DNA of 64,000 nt from Tyto alba. Taxonomy: Eukaryota > Chordata > Aves > Strigiformes > Tytonidae. The stretch is from assembly GCF_018691265.1 (NCBI RefSeq), contig NW_024881300.1:5593546-5657545 (forward strand), in the 5' to 3' direction. Position 1 is the stretch's first letter. Every line of letters starts with the position of its first letter. Below are positions 1 through 13,752 of the stretch, piece after piece. Under the pieces are notes generated by a model, which was given only the letters and a program-made list of their open reading frames with translations, made no database searches and had not been told where the DNA came from. A program made the translations under genes and the position numbers.

Positions 1-2889
1 TCTGCTGTGGGGAGTGCAGTGGTTGTCTTTTTGGACAAGGAACCTCACTGCAACCAGCATTCTGTTTGTTTCTCTGACCCTTCCCCATAGCAGCTCACCA
101 TCCCTGTGGGATAGTTCAGATGATGAGCTGAAGCAACTTGAATCTCAAACAGGAAACAGATGTTGAGTGGAGGTACTCAGTCCATGGAGGTGTAGTAGGA
201 CAGAGGTGGAAGTTGAAGCTGGGGATCAGGGTTTCTCATGCCTGTTGCTACAGTGGAACAACCACACTTCCCAACTCTGTAATTTTGGTCCAAGAAGACA
301 GTGATCAGCCCCTAGCAAAAAGCTGAGGACCAGCTGTCAGGGGCATGAGGGGGGTTAAGGAGCCAACATTAAATCTGCACCAGGTGGCAACAATTAAAGG
401 AGAGAGCCTGACCTGCACTGTACAAGTTACTGCTCAATGACTCCCATATGAGTTCAGTTAATAAAGCTGTGGCCTTGAGAAAGCACATCCCTTGCATCTC
501 ATGTGCATCTCATCTCTCTTCCCCTCCTCTCATCCCAGCTCAGACATCAGGTTCTGGGCTAGTTTAATCTCTGTTACACTAGCCCAAATTCCACTGCAGG
601 ACACAGGACTAACGGAATGGCACTACTGTAACTGAGAAAGGAGCAATGCTCACTCTTAACACATGACAATACTTTAGCCATCTTTCATGATGGATTTTAG
701 TATTCCTTTAATTTCTTTTTTCCTGTTATAGCACTGGAATCCTTGAATCTGACCCACAGAATTAAGAAGTCCAGCATGATTTTAAAGTGCATCTTGCATC
801 ATTACCAGTGAAACTAAAACTATATCTGGATGATAATAAGACAACAGATTTGGATATTTATTATGTTGCATGTTACCCATCCTGGACAGTTTCCAGTTGG
901 TGATTACCCCTGGCATTCTTATTTACACTTTAGATCATCAGAATCTGCTGTAAAGCTGAGAGCATAAGCATGAGGCCTTTAAAATCGTCTGTATCGAGAT
1001 TAGTGTTTTTTATTTACATAACCTTTTAAAAAGAAGAAAGGACTTACAGGATAAAATATTTTCATATACAGAGATGTGAATAAAGCATTATAAAAACATT
1101 TCTAATTACATTGCATAACACATCAGTTTTCTATCAAATACTTAAAAAAGGCCTTTACCTTTCATCCCCAAATTACAGAAACAATAAAAGTTTTTCATTT
1201 TCTGCCAACATTCTCCTTCTATCAGTGTAAAACCAACTCTGTATCAGATTTTCTAAAGAAAGCCCTTGCCTCGAGCATTTCAGTTGTATTGGTTCCATGT
1301 TTAGTCAGTAGCTTTTGTAAAATTGATGAATATTGTCTAAAGGCAAGTGCAGACAGGCAAACAGATCTGTATCTTCTGTAATCCATTTAGACTGACGCAC
1401 ACGTGCAAATGAACTATTTTACCTTAATTCTTTCATGGCTGATGAAAAGTAAATGTAAGCAAAGTCATGAACTTCACCATTTAAAGAGAATCACTGAATC
1501 TAGTGTTAGAAGCTAATTTATGTTCTCACCTCTTCCCTGAAAAACTGACCTTGGTCCTCATGGCTCTAGAGCATCCAGACTTGGCAAATGGCTGTTATAC
1601 ACAGAGCATCCATTACAGGCTGTGTCTTTCAGCTCATCCAAAATGGAAACAGGTTGTCTAATGCTGGAATAGAAACGGATTGCTAAGGTATCATTGCAAC
1701 ATAAGCTAAATCTTAACTATTTGCATAAAATAAAGAAAACTTTGAAGTATTTGTCTGATTCTAGTATGTAATCCAAACACAGCAAAAATTTATACTTGAT
1801 CTCTCAGGTCTTTTGCAGGTATTCACCTTCAAACATGTTCTCCTTTTGGCATTACTACATGCTTCAAACAGTTCCAACCACCTTACTCATGTTTTTGTTA
1901 TCAACTCTTGTGGGCTCTGGAGATATGAAATCTTCTTATACTTCTATATTTCAACTGAACTCAATCAAGTTAAACTGATTTAGATGATGTGAGACCGGAG
2001 TGCAACACAGAGCATTAATCCTCTTTAACCACTTGATTATTGGTATTTTGCCAGTGAATCTCGGGTCTTATCCAATCCAGAGGTGTTCGTTTGTCTATGT
2101 CATTGCCATCCATGGCTTAAATGAGTGCTATCTGACTGCACTGAGGCTAGTACTAGTCCAGCTAATTCACTAGCCTAAATCTTCAGCATACCCAAGACCT
2201 AGAATCATGTATTTTTAAAAATTCTATTATTGCTGCCAGCACTCTCCTAATACAAGAAAGATCCCAGTGGGTTCTTTTCACTACTGCTGGAAATAATTAT
2301 TTGCCAATCATTTTTTAATAGCTATGGCTCCACTTCAGCTACAAACTACAACACTGATGTGCCTTCTCTACCCTCTATGGCTGTCAGATTCATTTCAATA
2401 CTGTGATCCCTGGTGCTTCTAGCAGTGCTTAATTAAACACAAAATAATCATAAAGTAACAGCATAAACAAACAATCCCCTCAAACACTGTGTTAACAGTG
2501 TTACATCATTAGCTTGTTTGAATTAATCTTGCTCATTTCCAAAGTAATACCTGTTTCTGTGAGAACTACCTTTTCAAAAGCAGAATTCCCACATCTTCAG
2601 GTAGCTTCTCTTTAAGTGATTTCCAAGTAAACAGTATTTAGTGTGGCATTAATCCAAATATATGGTATTTGCCCACTAGTAAAGCCAGCTTTAGCTACTG
2701 CAGGAAAAAAAATGCTATGCCCCTAACATAGCATTTCCAAATGTTAAGACATCTGTGGCACAAGAGACAAAAGGTAAATGTATGGATCAAGGTTATAATA
2801 TAATCAAACCTACTTTAAATAGTAATTTCTTCTTCAGACAGTCTTTACAGTCTACATGGTGGCTAACAGTTTTTGCAGAAGTCCAGGAC
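1..2889. other. AT-rich non-coding stretch
   Basis: I see no gene here. The longest frames are about 60 codons, lack convincing splice sites and are expected by chance. Small structures include a 10-bp inverted repeat at 2710-2736 (arms AAATGCTATG and CATAGCATTT, 7-nt loop) and an 8-bp one at 2483-2502 (AACACTGT, ACAGTGTT). No CR1 or LTR signature was recognised. Confidence 0.6.
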
Positions 2890-3390
2890 TACAATGAAAA
2901 CGCTTGATGCAGGTCTTTACACTTTTGCTGGCATAGCTATGTCAAAGGCGTTAAGAAGTACAATCTCTACTTGATATAATTGTCCTGGCAAAAGCCGGTA
3001 GGTGTGGACACAGTTTTGTACCACTAAAACTGAATTTTTGCTGGCACAGCTTCTTTAGCTCCAGGGAGGTCTGGCATATGTTGTACTGTCAAAAATACAA
3101 TTTTCGGCAGTACAAGCCTCATCCGCACACAGAGTGCTTTGCCAATACAGTATACTGGTATGCTCTGGGTAAGCCTGGCCCCAACAGTGATTTTAAACAG
3201 AAGATTAACACAGGAGGTGTATTCATTTCTTGGTGGCAATGTCAAACTTTGAGTCTTACTTGTTGCTTTTGTGGTGGTAATACAGACTGAGTGCTGTTTC
3301 ACTGTAATATGATTTTCTTCTGCTTTTTATGGCGAAGGAAAAGGTGTACACCAGTTTGAGTTAAAACAGCAACTTAACCAAACAAAAATT
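2890..3390. mobile_element. Possible eroded DNA-transposon or MITE relic
   Basis: This stretch repeats a word internally: TTTTGCTGGCATAGCT at 2923-2938 and TTTTGCTGGCACAGCT at 3036-3051, one mismatch in 16. It also carries phrases such as a CAGTATACTGGTATGC segment near 3147 and a GTGTACACCAGTTTGAG segment near 3345. Wording of this kind (GCTGGCATAGCTATG, GTGTAGACA-like, CCAGTTTAAGTTAAA-like) is, from memory, typical of old non-autonomous DNA transposons shared by birds, crocodiles and turtles. I cannot define terminal inverted repeats or a target duplication, so the ends are approximate and the family is unassigned. The overlapping short frames on both strands are not genes. Confidence 0.33.
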
Positions 3391-4393
3391 CTCTCTCTCA
3401 CTCAGGAGAATTCTGTATCGTCCAATACAGAATTGTTCTTTTTATAGTACATTACTACAAAGCAGATCACAAATACCTTAATTTCTCATAGGCTTCTAGT
3501 TTTGTTCTCATAGATCTCATTAGATCAACACAGATGCTGCAATGCCCAGTATCACACAATCTAAATCTAATCTGTCAGGGGACCTGACACCCCAAGTGGA
3601 AACCCCTGATTAGGTCCATCAGCTCTTTAGACAACACACTGGGAAACCGGGCCTCAGAATAGGATTCACAACATGCAGAAACAAAGTAATGGTTAGGAAC
3701 TGAATTATGAGCTTCAGGGAGCCCAGGAGGTGTAGATTCACACTGTAAATCTCTCCTAGTACTACTCAATTGCCATCATGAAAACCAGCAAGAAAGTCTT
3801 GCTATGTCAGGATGCTCCTCCAGAGTTCCTCATCTGAAAAAATGCTCTAACAAAAGGCCACCGCATAAAGGACTTTCTCCATCATCTCCTGCACCTCTGC
3901 CTATGTTAGTAGATGAAGAAGTCACACCTCTATTCTGAAGATGTCCAGCAGGCTCACCCCAAGCTGGCCTCTCCTTAGGATACCCAGATCATGGATTCTC
4001 CTTTGTCACGTGTGAGCTATGGCTCGTGTTGCTCCAACCTGCCAAGGCAAAGGTAGTTCTGGGCACTCATGGAAGATGAAATTTAGATGTCAAAGAAATC
4101 TGTGGAAACACAAGTACCGATGGGCTGTAGTGTCAATGGGAATTAGAGTTAAGGAGGAAAGAACTGAGGCTGGTGTTCTGGACTTAAAAGCCACCTGTTT
4201 CTGTAGGTTTGAGGCCTGGTCTTTTTTATTATGAGACAGTAACTAAGATACTGCGTAAAGAGTGGTAAAATCTGCATTGACACATAAAATGACACACGAC
4301 CAAAGAATCATGAAGCTGAAAAGATTTATGTTAAACTAACAGGCTTCTCTTCAAATGACGAGCATCAATAATTCTAGGCTGGAAGGTCACTTG

Positions 4394-4544
4394 TTATTCC
4401 ACCCACTGAACAAGATTTTGTAGATTAGCAATTACTTCTTCAAGATCATATGGCAGAGGCATATTACATTCATCATCTGTCCAGAAGGGATGGCATTCTG
4501 GTTTCTGGTCTTCTGGCAAGCTCTCTGCTGCTTCTGACTGGCAT
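4394..4544 (-). other. Candidate 3' terminal coding exon, gene unidentified
   Basis: On the minus strand a good splice acceptor (CCTTTCTTTTCAG) ends at 4545. It is followed by one base and then 49 open codons to a TAA at 4394-4396. The predicted tail is acidic and ends in DLEEVIANLQNLVQWVE, with G often in first codon position. A canonical AATAAA (plus-strand TTTATT at 4225-4230) lies about 165 bp beyond the stop, as expected of a short 3' UTR. Against it: a second frame is also open for 33 codons, I recognise no protein family, and no upstream exon with a compatible phase was found. It is exon-like by structure, but chance cannot be excluded. Confidence 0.35.
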
Positions 4545-7500
4545 CTGAAAAGAAAGGTAAGCAGATGAACTACTTAAGTAAAACTGTATCAAGAAACTGA
4601 ACACTCAGCGAGGATATAATTGTGCATTAATTTAAAGAGAAAGATGATAATAAAAAAGAAATACAACATCTTCTGAACAAATGGATTGTTCATTTCCAGT
4701 GAAGTTGATTTCTGTTGTAGGCTTTGTATTTTCTATAGGGATTTCTCAAAAAGCCAATCACAGAGAAAACTCAGTTAGTGTACCTTTACATGGTGAATTA
4801 TTTTTTCATTATCTCAGCTGTTATTTAAAGTATGTGATTAAACCATTATCAGATTTAAATGTTTGCCAGTTTCCAATGTATTACTAGATTATTGAGAAAG
4901 ATTAAACTGAATTTACAGCATTAAGGTCAGGGGGGATAGATTAAACAATATTAAAGAAGCCGGACTAGCTTTGTAGATTCTGGAGATTTACAAGTGTATC
5001 AACCTGCTTAGCTCTAAAAAGGGCAATATAAAAAGAGAAAATTCTATAAAGATAAATGGAAATGAAGGTTAATAACAACTTCCAATGATGAATAGGTGGG
5101 CAAAACTTCAATAAAATTAAATTAAGAGGTTAGTGTATGTTAGTCCCCAGAGAAAATGTTTAAATTACAGTGTTTTTTATTAAATGGATTATTCATCAAT
5201 ACTAGTGAAGTCTAATTATAATATTCAACTGAACCGCAGCCCACAGAGGAAAGTTTTATAAGTGGCAACCATCACATCTGTTAAGATTAGGCTGTAATAC
5301 AACATGCTGCATGAAAAAATTGTCATAGTTCAAGCAGGGTTCCTCCCCCTCTCTTCTACCCGCCCCTCAAACAATTTGCATGTTGCTCATTAATTGGTTA
5401 ATGTTTGCAATGGTGCAAGACAAAGAAAATGCTAAGCATGACTATAATTTTGGTGTATACTGCAGGTCTACGTAGTTCTTCAAAGAGATAACAAGCAAAT
5501 TGTAGAAATACACTTTCATCTCTTGTAAGACATTTTTAAAAATTCATGTTCTATAAAGCACATAATTGTTCTCACAATTTAAAAGTTGATTTAAACATAT
5601 ATGTGTCTTTCATCTCTGTAAAACGAACTCTATAAATATAGACACATTCAACTTCCTTGTCTACACGGTCGGCCTTCTGGAAGAGACTGTTTCCAAATGA
5701 AAGATGTCGTCTTCTCTTGGGAATTATTAATAGCAGTGTAATCCCCATGAGAAAACATACTTCAGCTTTACACCCATGTTGGTGTGTGGTTAATTGCCGC
5801 ACCAGCATCCTGGGCACTCAATCCATCGTACATTACACTACAAGGACAGTATTAACACGTAACATTCCAATATATCTTCAGCTCTCCACATCAGTCCCTG
5901 ATAATAGCATCTGTTAACATGCACTAAGTACTATTATGTAGCACATCACTTCATAAATAATAAGATTAGCCGACCTCAGGGCCCTGGGAAGAGTAATGTG
6001 TTTAAATGTTCTCATTATTTATTTAAAACAAGAATTAAAGGAACAGAAGCTACTTGTGACAATCCTCTTAGCATAAATATTAAACTGTTTGCATTGATAA
6101 GCTGCACTGTACAGAATAACAGAGGATTTGTTTTGCCGGCTGCTTTATAATAGTTGTTAGAGCAAATGCAGTTTAGTGTATGAGTTCTGAGAGGTACTTA
6201 ACTGATTGTGCCGTCATGTTCTGAAGACATTTTCCAAATTATATAAAGGAACAGGAGAAAATTAATATGCAGGGGAAGCTGAAACTAATTACAGCATAAC
6301 TCTATAAGGCTTTTAAAATCTTGCTTTATTTTCCGTCTTGGCACAAAATAATACGCTTAATTTGCTGGGTAGTATAAGATATTCCAGTTTAAGCATTTCA
6401 ATCTAAAAGTGGATAAATTAACCATGTAGAGATTATTGCAGCTGACAAATCAAGAAGCTCAGCCAGTAAATACTGCAGGCATGTTATGTGGTCTGCAAAA
6501 CTCAACTTATAATAATAATAAACATTCTCTCTCTCACACATCTGCTATGAACAACGCAGTTTTCACTGAGAGGAAAAACATACCAACTTTTAGCTTCTTC
6601 ACCATTTTGGAGCCCTTTTTTTACCTTTCACATCTCTTTTTTTTCCCCGTTCTCTCATACAAATGGATTGACCAGCTGTTCTTTCACATTTGGGGTCTGG
6701 GCATTTGTGTTGCTGTAAATGTGGCAGCAGTTGCAGCGATGCTGTGACTGGACAGACCATGAGCAACTATTCTAGTTGCTACTCTCCCTTTTCTATTTTT
6801 CTTATCAGCAGAGCCATCTTTGAAAGGTCATCCCTCAACTAAGCATGTGCCTTAACTTCCAGGCAATCATGCACTTGGGAAGTTTTAGCCATATCACACT
6901 CCACGTGAGCGATTAGAGGGATGGAAGTGTGTCAGGTCCTCAGACTTCTTGTGCAAGTCTGATGACAGAAATGCATCAGTGTACTGCAAAATTATAAAAA
7001 AGGGGAAAGCAATGCCATAACATTCCAAATTCTGCAATCCCACATCTACTTTGTCTTTCTGTACAGGATTTATATTGCTTTGCTTTTTATTACTATCAAG
7101 AACAGCAGCAAACGTTACATTTTTACATTTTGTGAGTCACCTACTTTGACCAAAATTACAATCCCTGTGCCAGATCTGCTGACATCAAAGCCAAGCCAAG
7201 TTTCTCATATTTAAAGCTATGGGGCTGGGCTCTAAGCAGTCACTGTAGCGCCTGGCAGTTCATTAAGCAATTCACCTGAATGGCATCCACAAGCTTGAAT
7301 GCAGTCATCCAAATATGTGCTTTCTGACTCAGAGTTAGGGTGAAAGAAAAGTACTTTCCAGATGAGTATATTACTATCGATTTTAATAAATTTCGGTGGG
7401 AGAAATTGTTCCTACAATGGTCTTTAATTTGTAGCAGAGTAACAGACCTGAATATCCTACAAAAGGATAGTAACATTTTAAAGTGAAGCAGAACAAAGGC

Positions 7501-10500
7501 ACTTAAATAACTGCACAGATTTATTTAAAATTTCTTTGTAGCTGGGGAAAGATAGCTAACATAAGTTAGCAATGATAATTCAGGATAAATAGAAATTCTA
7601 TCTTTTCACAGATAAAAAAGAATTTATGAGGCTTCGCATGTGAAACACTGCAAACATCAAAGTACGGTGGTAGTGAGAAAGTACCAAGATTTATAATATT
7701 ATAAGTTAATTAAAGTATTATATATCAATTAAAACCTGCTATTTGAGTTAATAAAGTCAAATCTCGAAAAGAGAGTAGGTCTAATCTGTGTATATTGTAT
7801 GCACAAAATGTGTTAAGAGTGGAAATAACACATGCTTTGAGATACAGAACAGATGCCAAATCAAGGCACCTTTCATACCTTATTTGCAGCAGAACAGAAA
7901 ATTTGCCATGATGTATTTCAGAGCAATTTATCTCCAATATCTTGATAATACATGTTCACCAACGTATTATAGAAAGGATGATGATTTGTCTAACGATGTG
8001 CAGTATGCACAAAACTTCACGGTCCCTACTTGTTAAAACAATCAATAACTGTTCCAGCTTCAATTTAAAAAGCCTATTTTAAAGGAGCAATTAGTTATTG
8101 TTGCAGTGCACATTCTCACTACCTGTCCCTTGTAAACTTCACAGATTTTTGATCCCCTTTGTGTCTATTTTTGCCAAATGGACTTTTCTCATTAATATTT
8201 ACAAATAGCTGAATATTAATATAAGTTCATCTAAGTCATGACAAACATTTGTATGACTGTAGGACTATTTGTATGACAATACAGGACACTTTCCCTGAGA
8301 AGGTGTCTAATTTCACCATGGACAGGTGTGCATTCACTGAGACAGAAGTTGACTGGCTATGGTCCCTTGGGCTGCACTGACATTTTGATGATCAGGGTAT
8401 CAGCTACATTAGAGGACACTGATCACAATGCTAAAATTAACCAAGCTAGCTAAAGTGTGTGTTAATTATGAGTATGCAAGCAGTCAATAAAAGGTTAATG
8501 CAAAAGTCAAAGGATAAATTTATTTCAGTATTGCATCACTCTACTGACTAAATGACTAACATTATGCTTTGTTTTTAATCGATATATTTTACAGTAATGT
8601 GTGAGCCATTGATTTGAAAAACAGTTTTCTTTCTAACAGTTAAGTTTTGCAACTATGAAGTATCAATATACTTAAAACACTCTTTTTTCAGAGCAGATAC
8701 TTTTTTGTTCTGTTGTCAGGAACAGCAATGCATATAAGTGAGGAGGCAGCCTGAGGTTCTGCTGATGAATGTGATTAATGCAAATAAGAATTATTACCTA
8801 GGAACCTAAAGAAGGTGCCTTGAATTAGGGTCCCTGGATTCTATTGCACTGTTTGTCTACTCCACAGAACTGTAGTCAAATCAGATCAATAGGGGTCAAT
8901 TTGTGGCTCAGACTGCACAGGCAGGTTAAGAGTGAGGAGATGATACGAATAGTCTGTTTTCTAGATGGTACTAATTTAGCTGCTTATGCCTGGAAGTTCA
9001 AAGACCAATGGAAATCATGTGGAAATTCGTAAGGTAAGTCAAGGAACATGGGTCTGACCATATTCCCCATGCACTGGTATGGTCACAAAGGGAGGACAGG
9101 ACATTTGCTCTGCATGTACTAAAGTACACACTCACCCACAGATGCTTATTCCAGCATTCCTGAAATGACTATTATACGGCAGTTATTTTCTCCATCTGTT
9201 CATGCTAAAGTAAAGGTGATTGAGCTGTTATTCAGAACTTCAGAGTATCTTTTAAAACAATGGCCCAGGTAAAAACAGTGTTTGTATCACCCTACTAAGA
9301 CAAATGCATTCATTAAATCCACACTGACATTGGTTAAAATTATACTGCTAACACGGATGCTGTTCTGAGTAAGAGTAACAACAGTAGTTTCTTTAGACAG
9401 CATGTTCCATTCTTAAAATTCACAATGACTTTGCAAATTTGGGTTTGTTCAAACATGGGTTTTTACTGTTCCAACACAGAGCTCTGCTGTGTGAACACAA
9501 ATCCTAATAATACAGGTACCTGGTACAGAGAACTTTGCTTGCAGGTTTGGATTTTTTCACCCCTGTCCTTCAAACCTTTCCTCTGCCTGGAAATTATTAT
9601 GCAAACTATGTGTAGTTACTCTAATCTCAGTGTTAGGATTATCCCATGTCATTTCAAGCTGATATTCTTAGTTGCCAGAGCATATACAAGAGAATAAAGT
9701 GTGTTCTCAGCTACCCAAATTTTTATGCAAAGCACAGAGAAAATATGAGATTACATACATGAGAAAAATTACTCAAATAAGTTAACCCTGACTTTTCTCT
9801 TTCTAAGTAGTGCATCTCATTGACAGGTATGACAAATTTACTTCTGTTGCTTAATGCATCACAATTAAAACCTGATAGCACTCAAGTCAAAGTTGAAACT
9901 TCCAGTGATTTCAATAAGGCCAAGATTTCAATTCAAATGCTTTTCCAGAAACCATTCACAATAGACATGAGCTAGTAAGCATAATAGTAAAAGCCATCCA
10001 AAAGAACCCATGGAAGGAATGAAATAGGCTGAATATAGTTTCTCAAAGTCAAATTTAGCAAGGGATACTGGATTTAATTTTTTTATCCATTTACAATGGT
10101 GGTTAAATTACTGACATTGTAAATCAGATAATACAATGTGGAGTAACAAGATGTGATGTTCTGTAACTTCAAAGTTGCCACAAAAAGAAAAAAAATATCT
10201 GTTTCATCAAACTGAATTTCTCAGTAAAGCACAGAAAAACTCTAAAGGAAAAACTCAAAATGATGCTATAAATACACATTCACCTTCACCTTTGGACATG
10301 GATAGGATATTGGGATAGAGTCCCTAAAAAGGATTGCAAAAGTCACCCCCGTTATTTCAAGAAGTGAACTTTTATTTATCTTAATGAAAAAATAGAAGTA
10401 TGAAAAATTATATTAATATTTGACTTTGCAAACCAGATTTGAGAAGTACTGGTCCCAAATAGGCAGTGAAATGAAGTGGCCAGATGGAAAGGGAGCAGTG

Positions 10501-10845
10501 CTTCATTCTTTTGAACATCTAATCCCCAGTGCATTCCCAAGGAGTCTGTCCCATTTACATTAAGTCACTGCTGATGTTCTTTCATGTGCTGTAACTAGAG
10601 TGTGCCCAGCTGTAAGTAATGGCTGAGACCAGGACTGAATTTATAGAAGGAACAAAATGAGTTTGTTTCCAGATAAGAAGCTTGAGAAGAGAATGCCAGA
10701 TTTAGGAAGGGATTGAGGCAACATCAGTTAAACTTTAATCCAAAAAGCTCCCATGTATCAGCTGCACAAATATTCAAGTACAAATATACATGATGGCACA
10801 CTAGAAGGATCTTTCCTGTCTGCTTCTTACAAAAGTTGATAATGG

Positions 10846-10930
10846 CTTGTGTCACTGATGCATTTGGCCCCTACTACAGAACCAAAGTTTACAGTCCCTG
10901 ACCCAAGAGCTTTATGTCTCCAAAGTCAGC
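10846..10930. mobile_element. Possible ancient amniote SINE fragment
   Basis: The segment containing GTTTACAGTCCCTGACCC followed by AAGAGCTTTATGTCTCC resembles the 'tacagtccctgcccc-aagagcttacaatct' wording of an old SINE shared by reptiles and birds, from memory. It is heavily eroded, with no recognisable tail or target duplication. Orientation and exact family are not asserted. Confidence 0.28.
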
Positions 10931-13639
10931 TATCCCACTGGACATAAGGACATTGCTAAAATATCCTGAGGCATCACTGGTGGCATATCAGGATAGCTTG
11001 AAAACAGCCAGTATTATCTTTGTGTGTACTTCTACAGAGTGAATCTATAGCAGAATCCATCTTTTACCACTGGCCCACAGAGTGCATCCTGCTGTTCCAC
11101 AGAGAGGTGAGAGAGAGATCAGTGAACGTGACACTAAAGTGGTTTAAGTGACAGTTGCATGAACTTGAAAATGTCAGAGTTTCTATTATTACTCAAATTG
11201 TAAATCTGGTAAATACGAGAAAAACTTAAATTGTCAATACCCTCCAAATGTTGAGATAAAAACAACCAAAGCACTGGTGGAGTCCAACTGTAAAGTTTTC
11301 AAGTGGTACACCAACATGTTTCACACGTATTTGTAGAAATAAGCGAAAACCCCACAAAATTATTTTAAAATATTGTTTTGCTTTGCCTTAACTATAGAGA
11401 AATTAAAATAAATTTTCAACTTTTTGTGGGGCTACTGTATTAATTAAAATCTGTAAAAATATACATCAGTCTTTCTAAACTATTTAGCTGAAAAACTACG
11501 GGAAAGGATGAAGATCTGCTACACAGTATCTTCAGCTACAGCGTGGGGATGGATTGTAAAACAAAGCCCCAAAACCTCAGAAACATTCCTGCTCTGGGTG
11601 GAAAGAATGGAAGACAAGAGGACACAAGAAACTCTTTTCTCCAATATATTCATCTCTACTGTGGGTGAATTAATAAACAGAAATCCACCCAAAAGATACT
11701 TCATTATCAATGACCTTCCTCACCATGTCCACCAACTCCACCCTACCAAAGGGGAATACCTAGTAGGTGGCACTGCAGCAACTGTAATGCCACGCAGAAG
11801 AGTGCTGGCATCGGATGTGTGATGTACACTTGACTTCCCCAGACAGGGCTTCTCCTCTCCTTGTGGCCTCTGTCTAGCAGACCTAGAAACTCCACAAGAA
11901 AAGCACGGCACCTCCTATTCCCACAAGAGAATGGCTGTGTGGGGCAGCCTCCACTCCATTCCATGTTTATTTGAATTTTTAATTAAGAAACATCACTACT
12001 CTCTATAAAGCGTAGGGAAATTCCCCAGAGAAACACTGAATAAATAACAGGCCATTTGCTGAAAGATAAAGTTTAATCCAATTTAGCCTATAGGTCTACA
12101 AATTATTCCCTTTCAGCCCTGTTTCTCAGATGCTTTTGTTTCCTGTTTTTAGAATAATATGTATACAAGTAATGTATCCTGACTGTATGAGAAGCACGTT
12201 TTTACATATTTATATACACACCTCTTCATACCAATACTTGCAAAAAATCCCATCAATCCAAAAGAGACAGCATTTAGGAGGAAATTCTCAGCACCATAGA
12301 CATGGATTTAGTTATATACTTTCCATGATCAGCAATGGGATGTGAGTTATTCCCTCTGTGCTGAGAATATTTGGCTTTGACTTCAAACAACATAGAAATA
12401 TATCAACTTCAATATAATTTATATTCTCTCAAAAGGAACCTAAAGTGCTCTAAGCCTTTGCCGAGGCATCTGATGTTCCAGTCCCCTCTATTGCACTGTA
12501 TAATCGACTGTTTTATTTCACTTGCAATCCTTGCTTTCCTATGATTTTTTCAGACAAAGAAACAAAATGTCTGCTATATGCTGAGTATAAACACAGCTGA
12601 CTTGTTTTCCCCAAAGTATTGATTTTATGCACTTTTAAAATAACTATTTTCATTCTGTTTGCATAATCAGCTGGGGCATTGTTCCTCTACATTTGCAGAA
12701 ACACAGATGGAATTGCTGATTTGGAGCCTTTGGAGAGATTTTACAGTATTCTCCAGAATCTAAGCTTCTATTAAAATAAGGTTTCAAGCACTTCTGGTTG
12801 TGAAGATAGCCTGGACAATGTAAATTGATGCATGGTTATCTTGTTGAGTCCACAAGCAGACAGACAGACGCAATAGCACCAAGGGAGCTGTGAACTTCCC
12901 CCACTTATTTTACTGGGTGTTTACTTGGGGCCAGATGCTCCCCTCTGTTGTGCAGAATGGTGTTAAATGACTGCAAAAAAGAGAGGAAAAGGAAATGGAA
13001 ATAAAAAGCAACAAAGAGGAGAAAAGGAAATCTCCACAGCCTGCTTCCCAGGGGGCTACAGATTCCCTCCCTTGCTAGTATTAGACTGCTGGAAGACTTG
13101 GGGCTGAGCCATGCATATGGCACATTTTTAAACAGACACTGTATTTTCCAAAAGAATGACACCTGAAAAGTTAATGATGCTTCCAGCATCACTTACTGTT
13201 CCACTTTATCTTCTGTACTCCTATTACATGGATGTCATATAGCAAAGGAAAAATGTAAACATAGGGTGGGTTTAGATGACACTGCAGGAGGATGGCCCTT
13301 CCATCTAATTCCTCTTCCTTTAAACTAAGCAATACCATTTTCCAAAGAACCTCAGGGTTTGCAGGCTCTGCCCTTCTGCAAGAAAGATAAGCCATTTTTC
13401 TTGTAGAGTGTGCATTTTTCTGTGAGACAACTTTTCACGTTAACAAAAATCAGCTGCTATATGACAAATCCCTATCTGTTTTATGTGGAAAGTAAAATCA
13501 AAAGAAACATGACTGAATGCAACTAACAGTAACCATATTACTTGATCCTTAAATCAGACTGGACAGAAATGGTCTCTATCTTTTCAGCATCAACACTGTG
13601 TAATCCTTTTAGCCCGAAGTATGTCTCACATCACTCCTG

Positions 13640-13752
13640 CAAGCTGCTAATACAACCCATCCTCAAAACCCCACAACTTTCACCAGGACCAAAGCAAGGG
13701 TGACACAGAAGGGGCAGCACTTGGGAGCAGAACGGAACCACAGACCTTAGGT
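13640..13752 (+). mobile_element. Possible MIR-like CORE-SINE relic
   Basis: From about 13693 the sequence reads AAGCAAGGGTGACACAG, then GGGGCAGCACTTGGGAGCAG and GAACCACAGACCTTA. This aligns by eye with the MIR consensus region 'caaggtcacacagc...gtggcagagc.gggat.cgaacccag.tct'. The upstream ATCCTCAAAACCCCACAAC could correspond to the MIR 'atcctcacaacaaccc' segment. Divergence is high, so the call rests on word order rather than long identity. Confidence 0.33.

Noticed and set aside
4301..4410. Possible antisense CR1 tail (AGAATCATG, GGCTGGAAGGTCACT)
   Set aside because: Only short words match the CR1 3' end complement, and they are not in the right spacing.
8844..9040. Plus-strand frame ending just before AAG|GTAAGT
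   Set aside because: The donor is good, but the upstream acceptor is weak and the product is unremarkable. Isolated donor matches are common.
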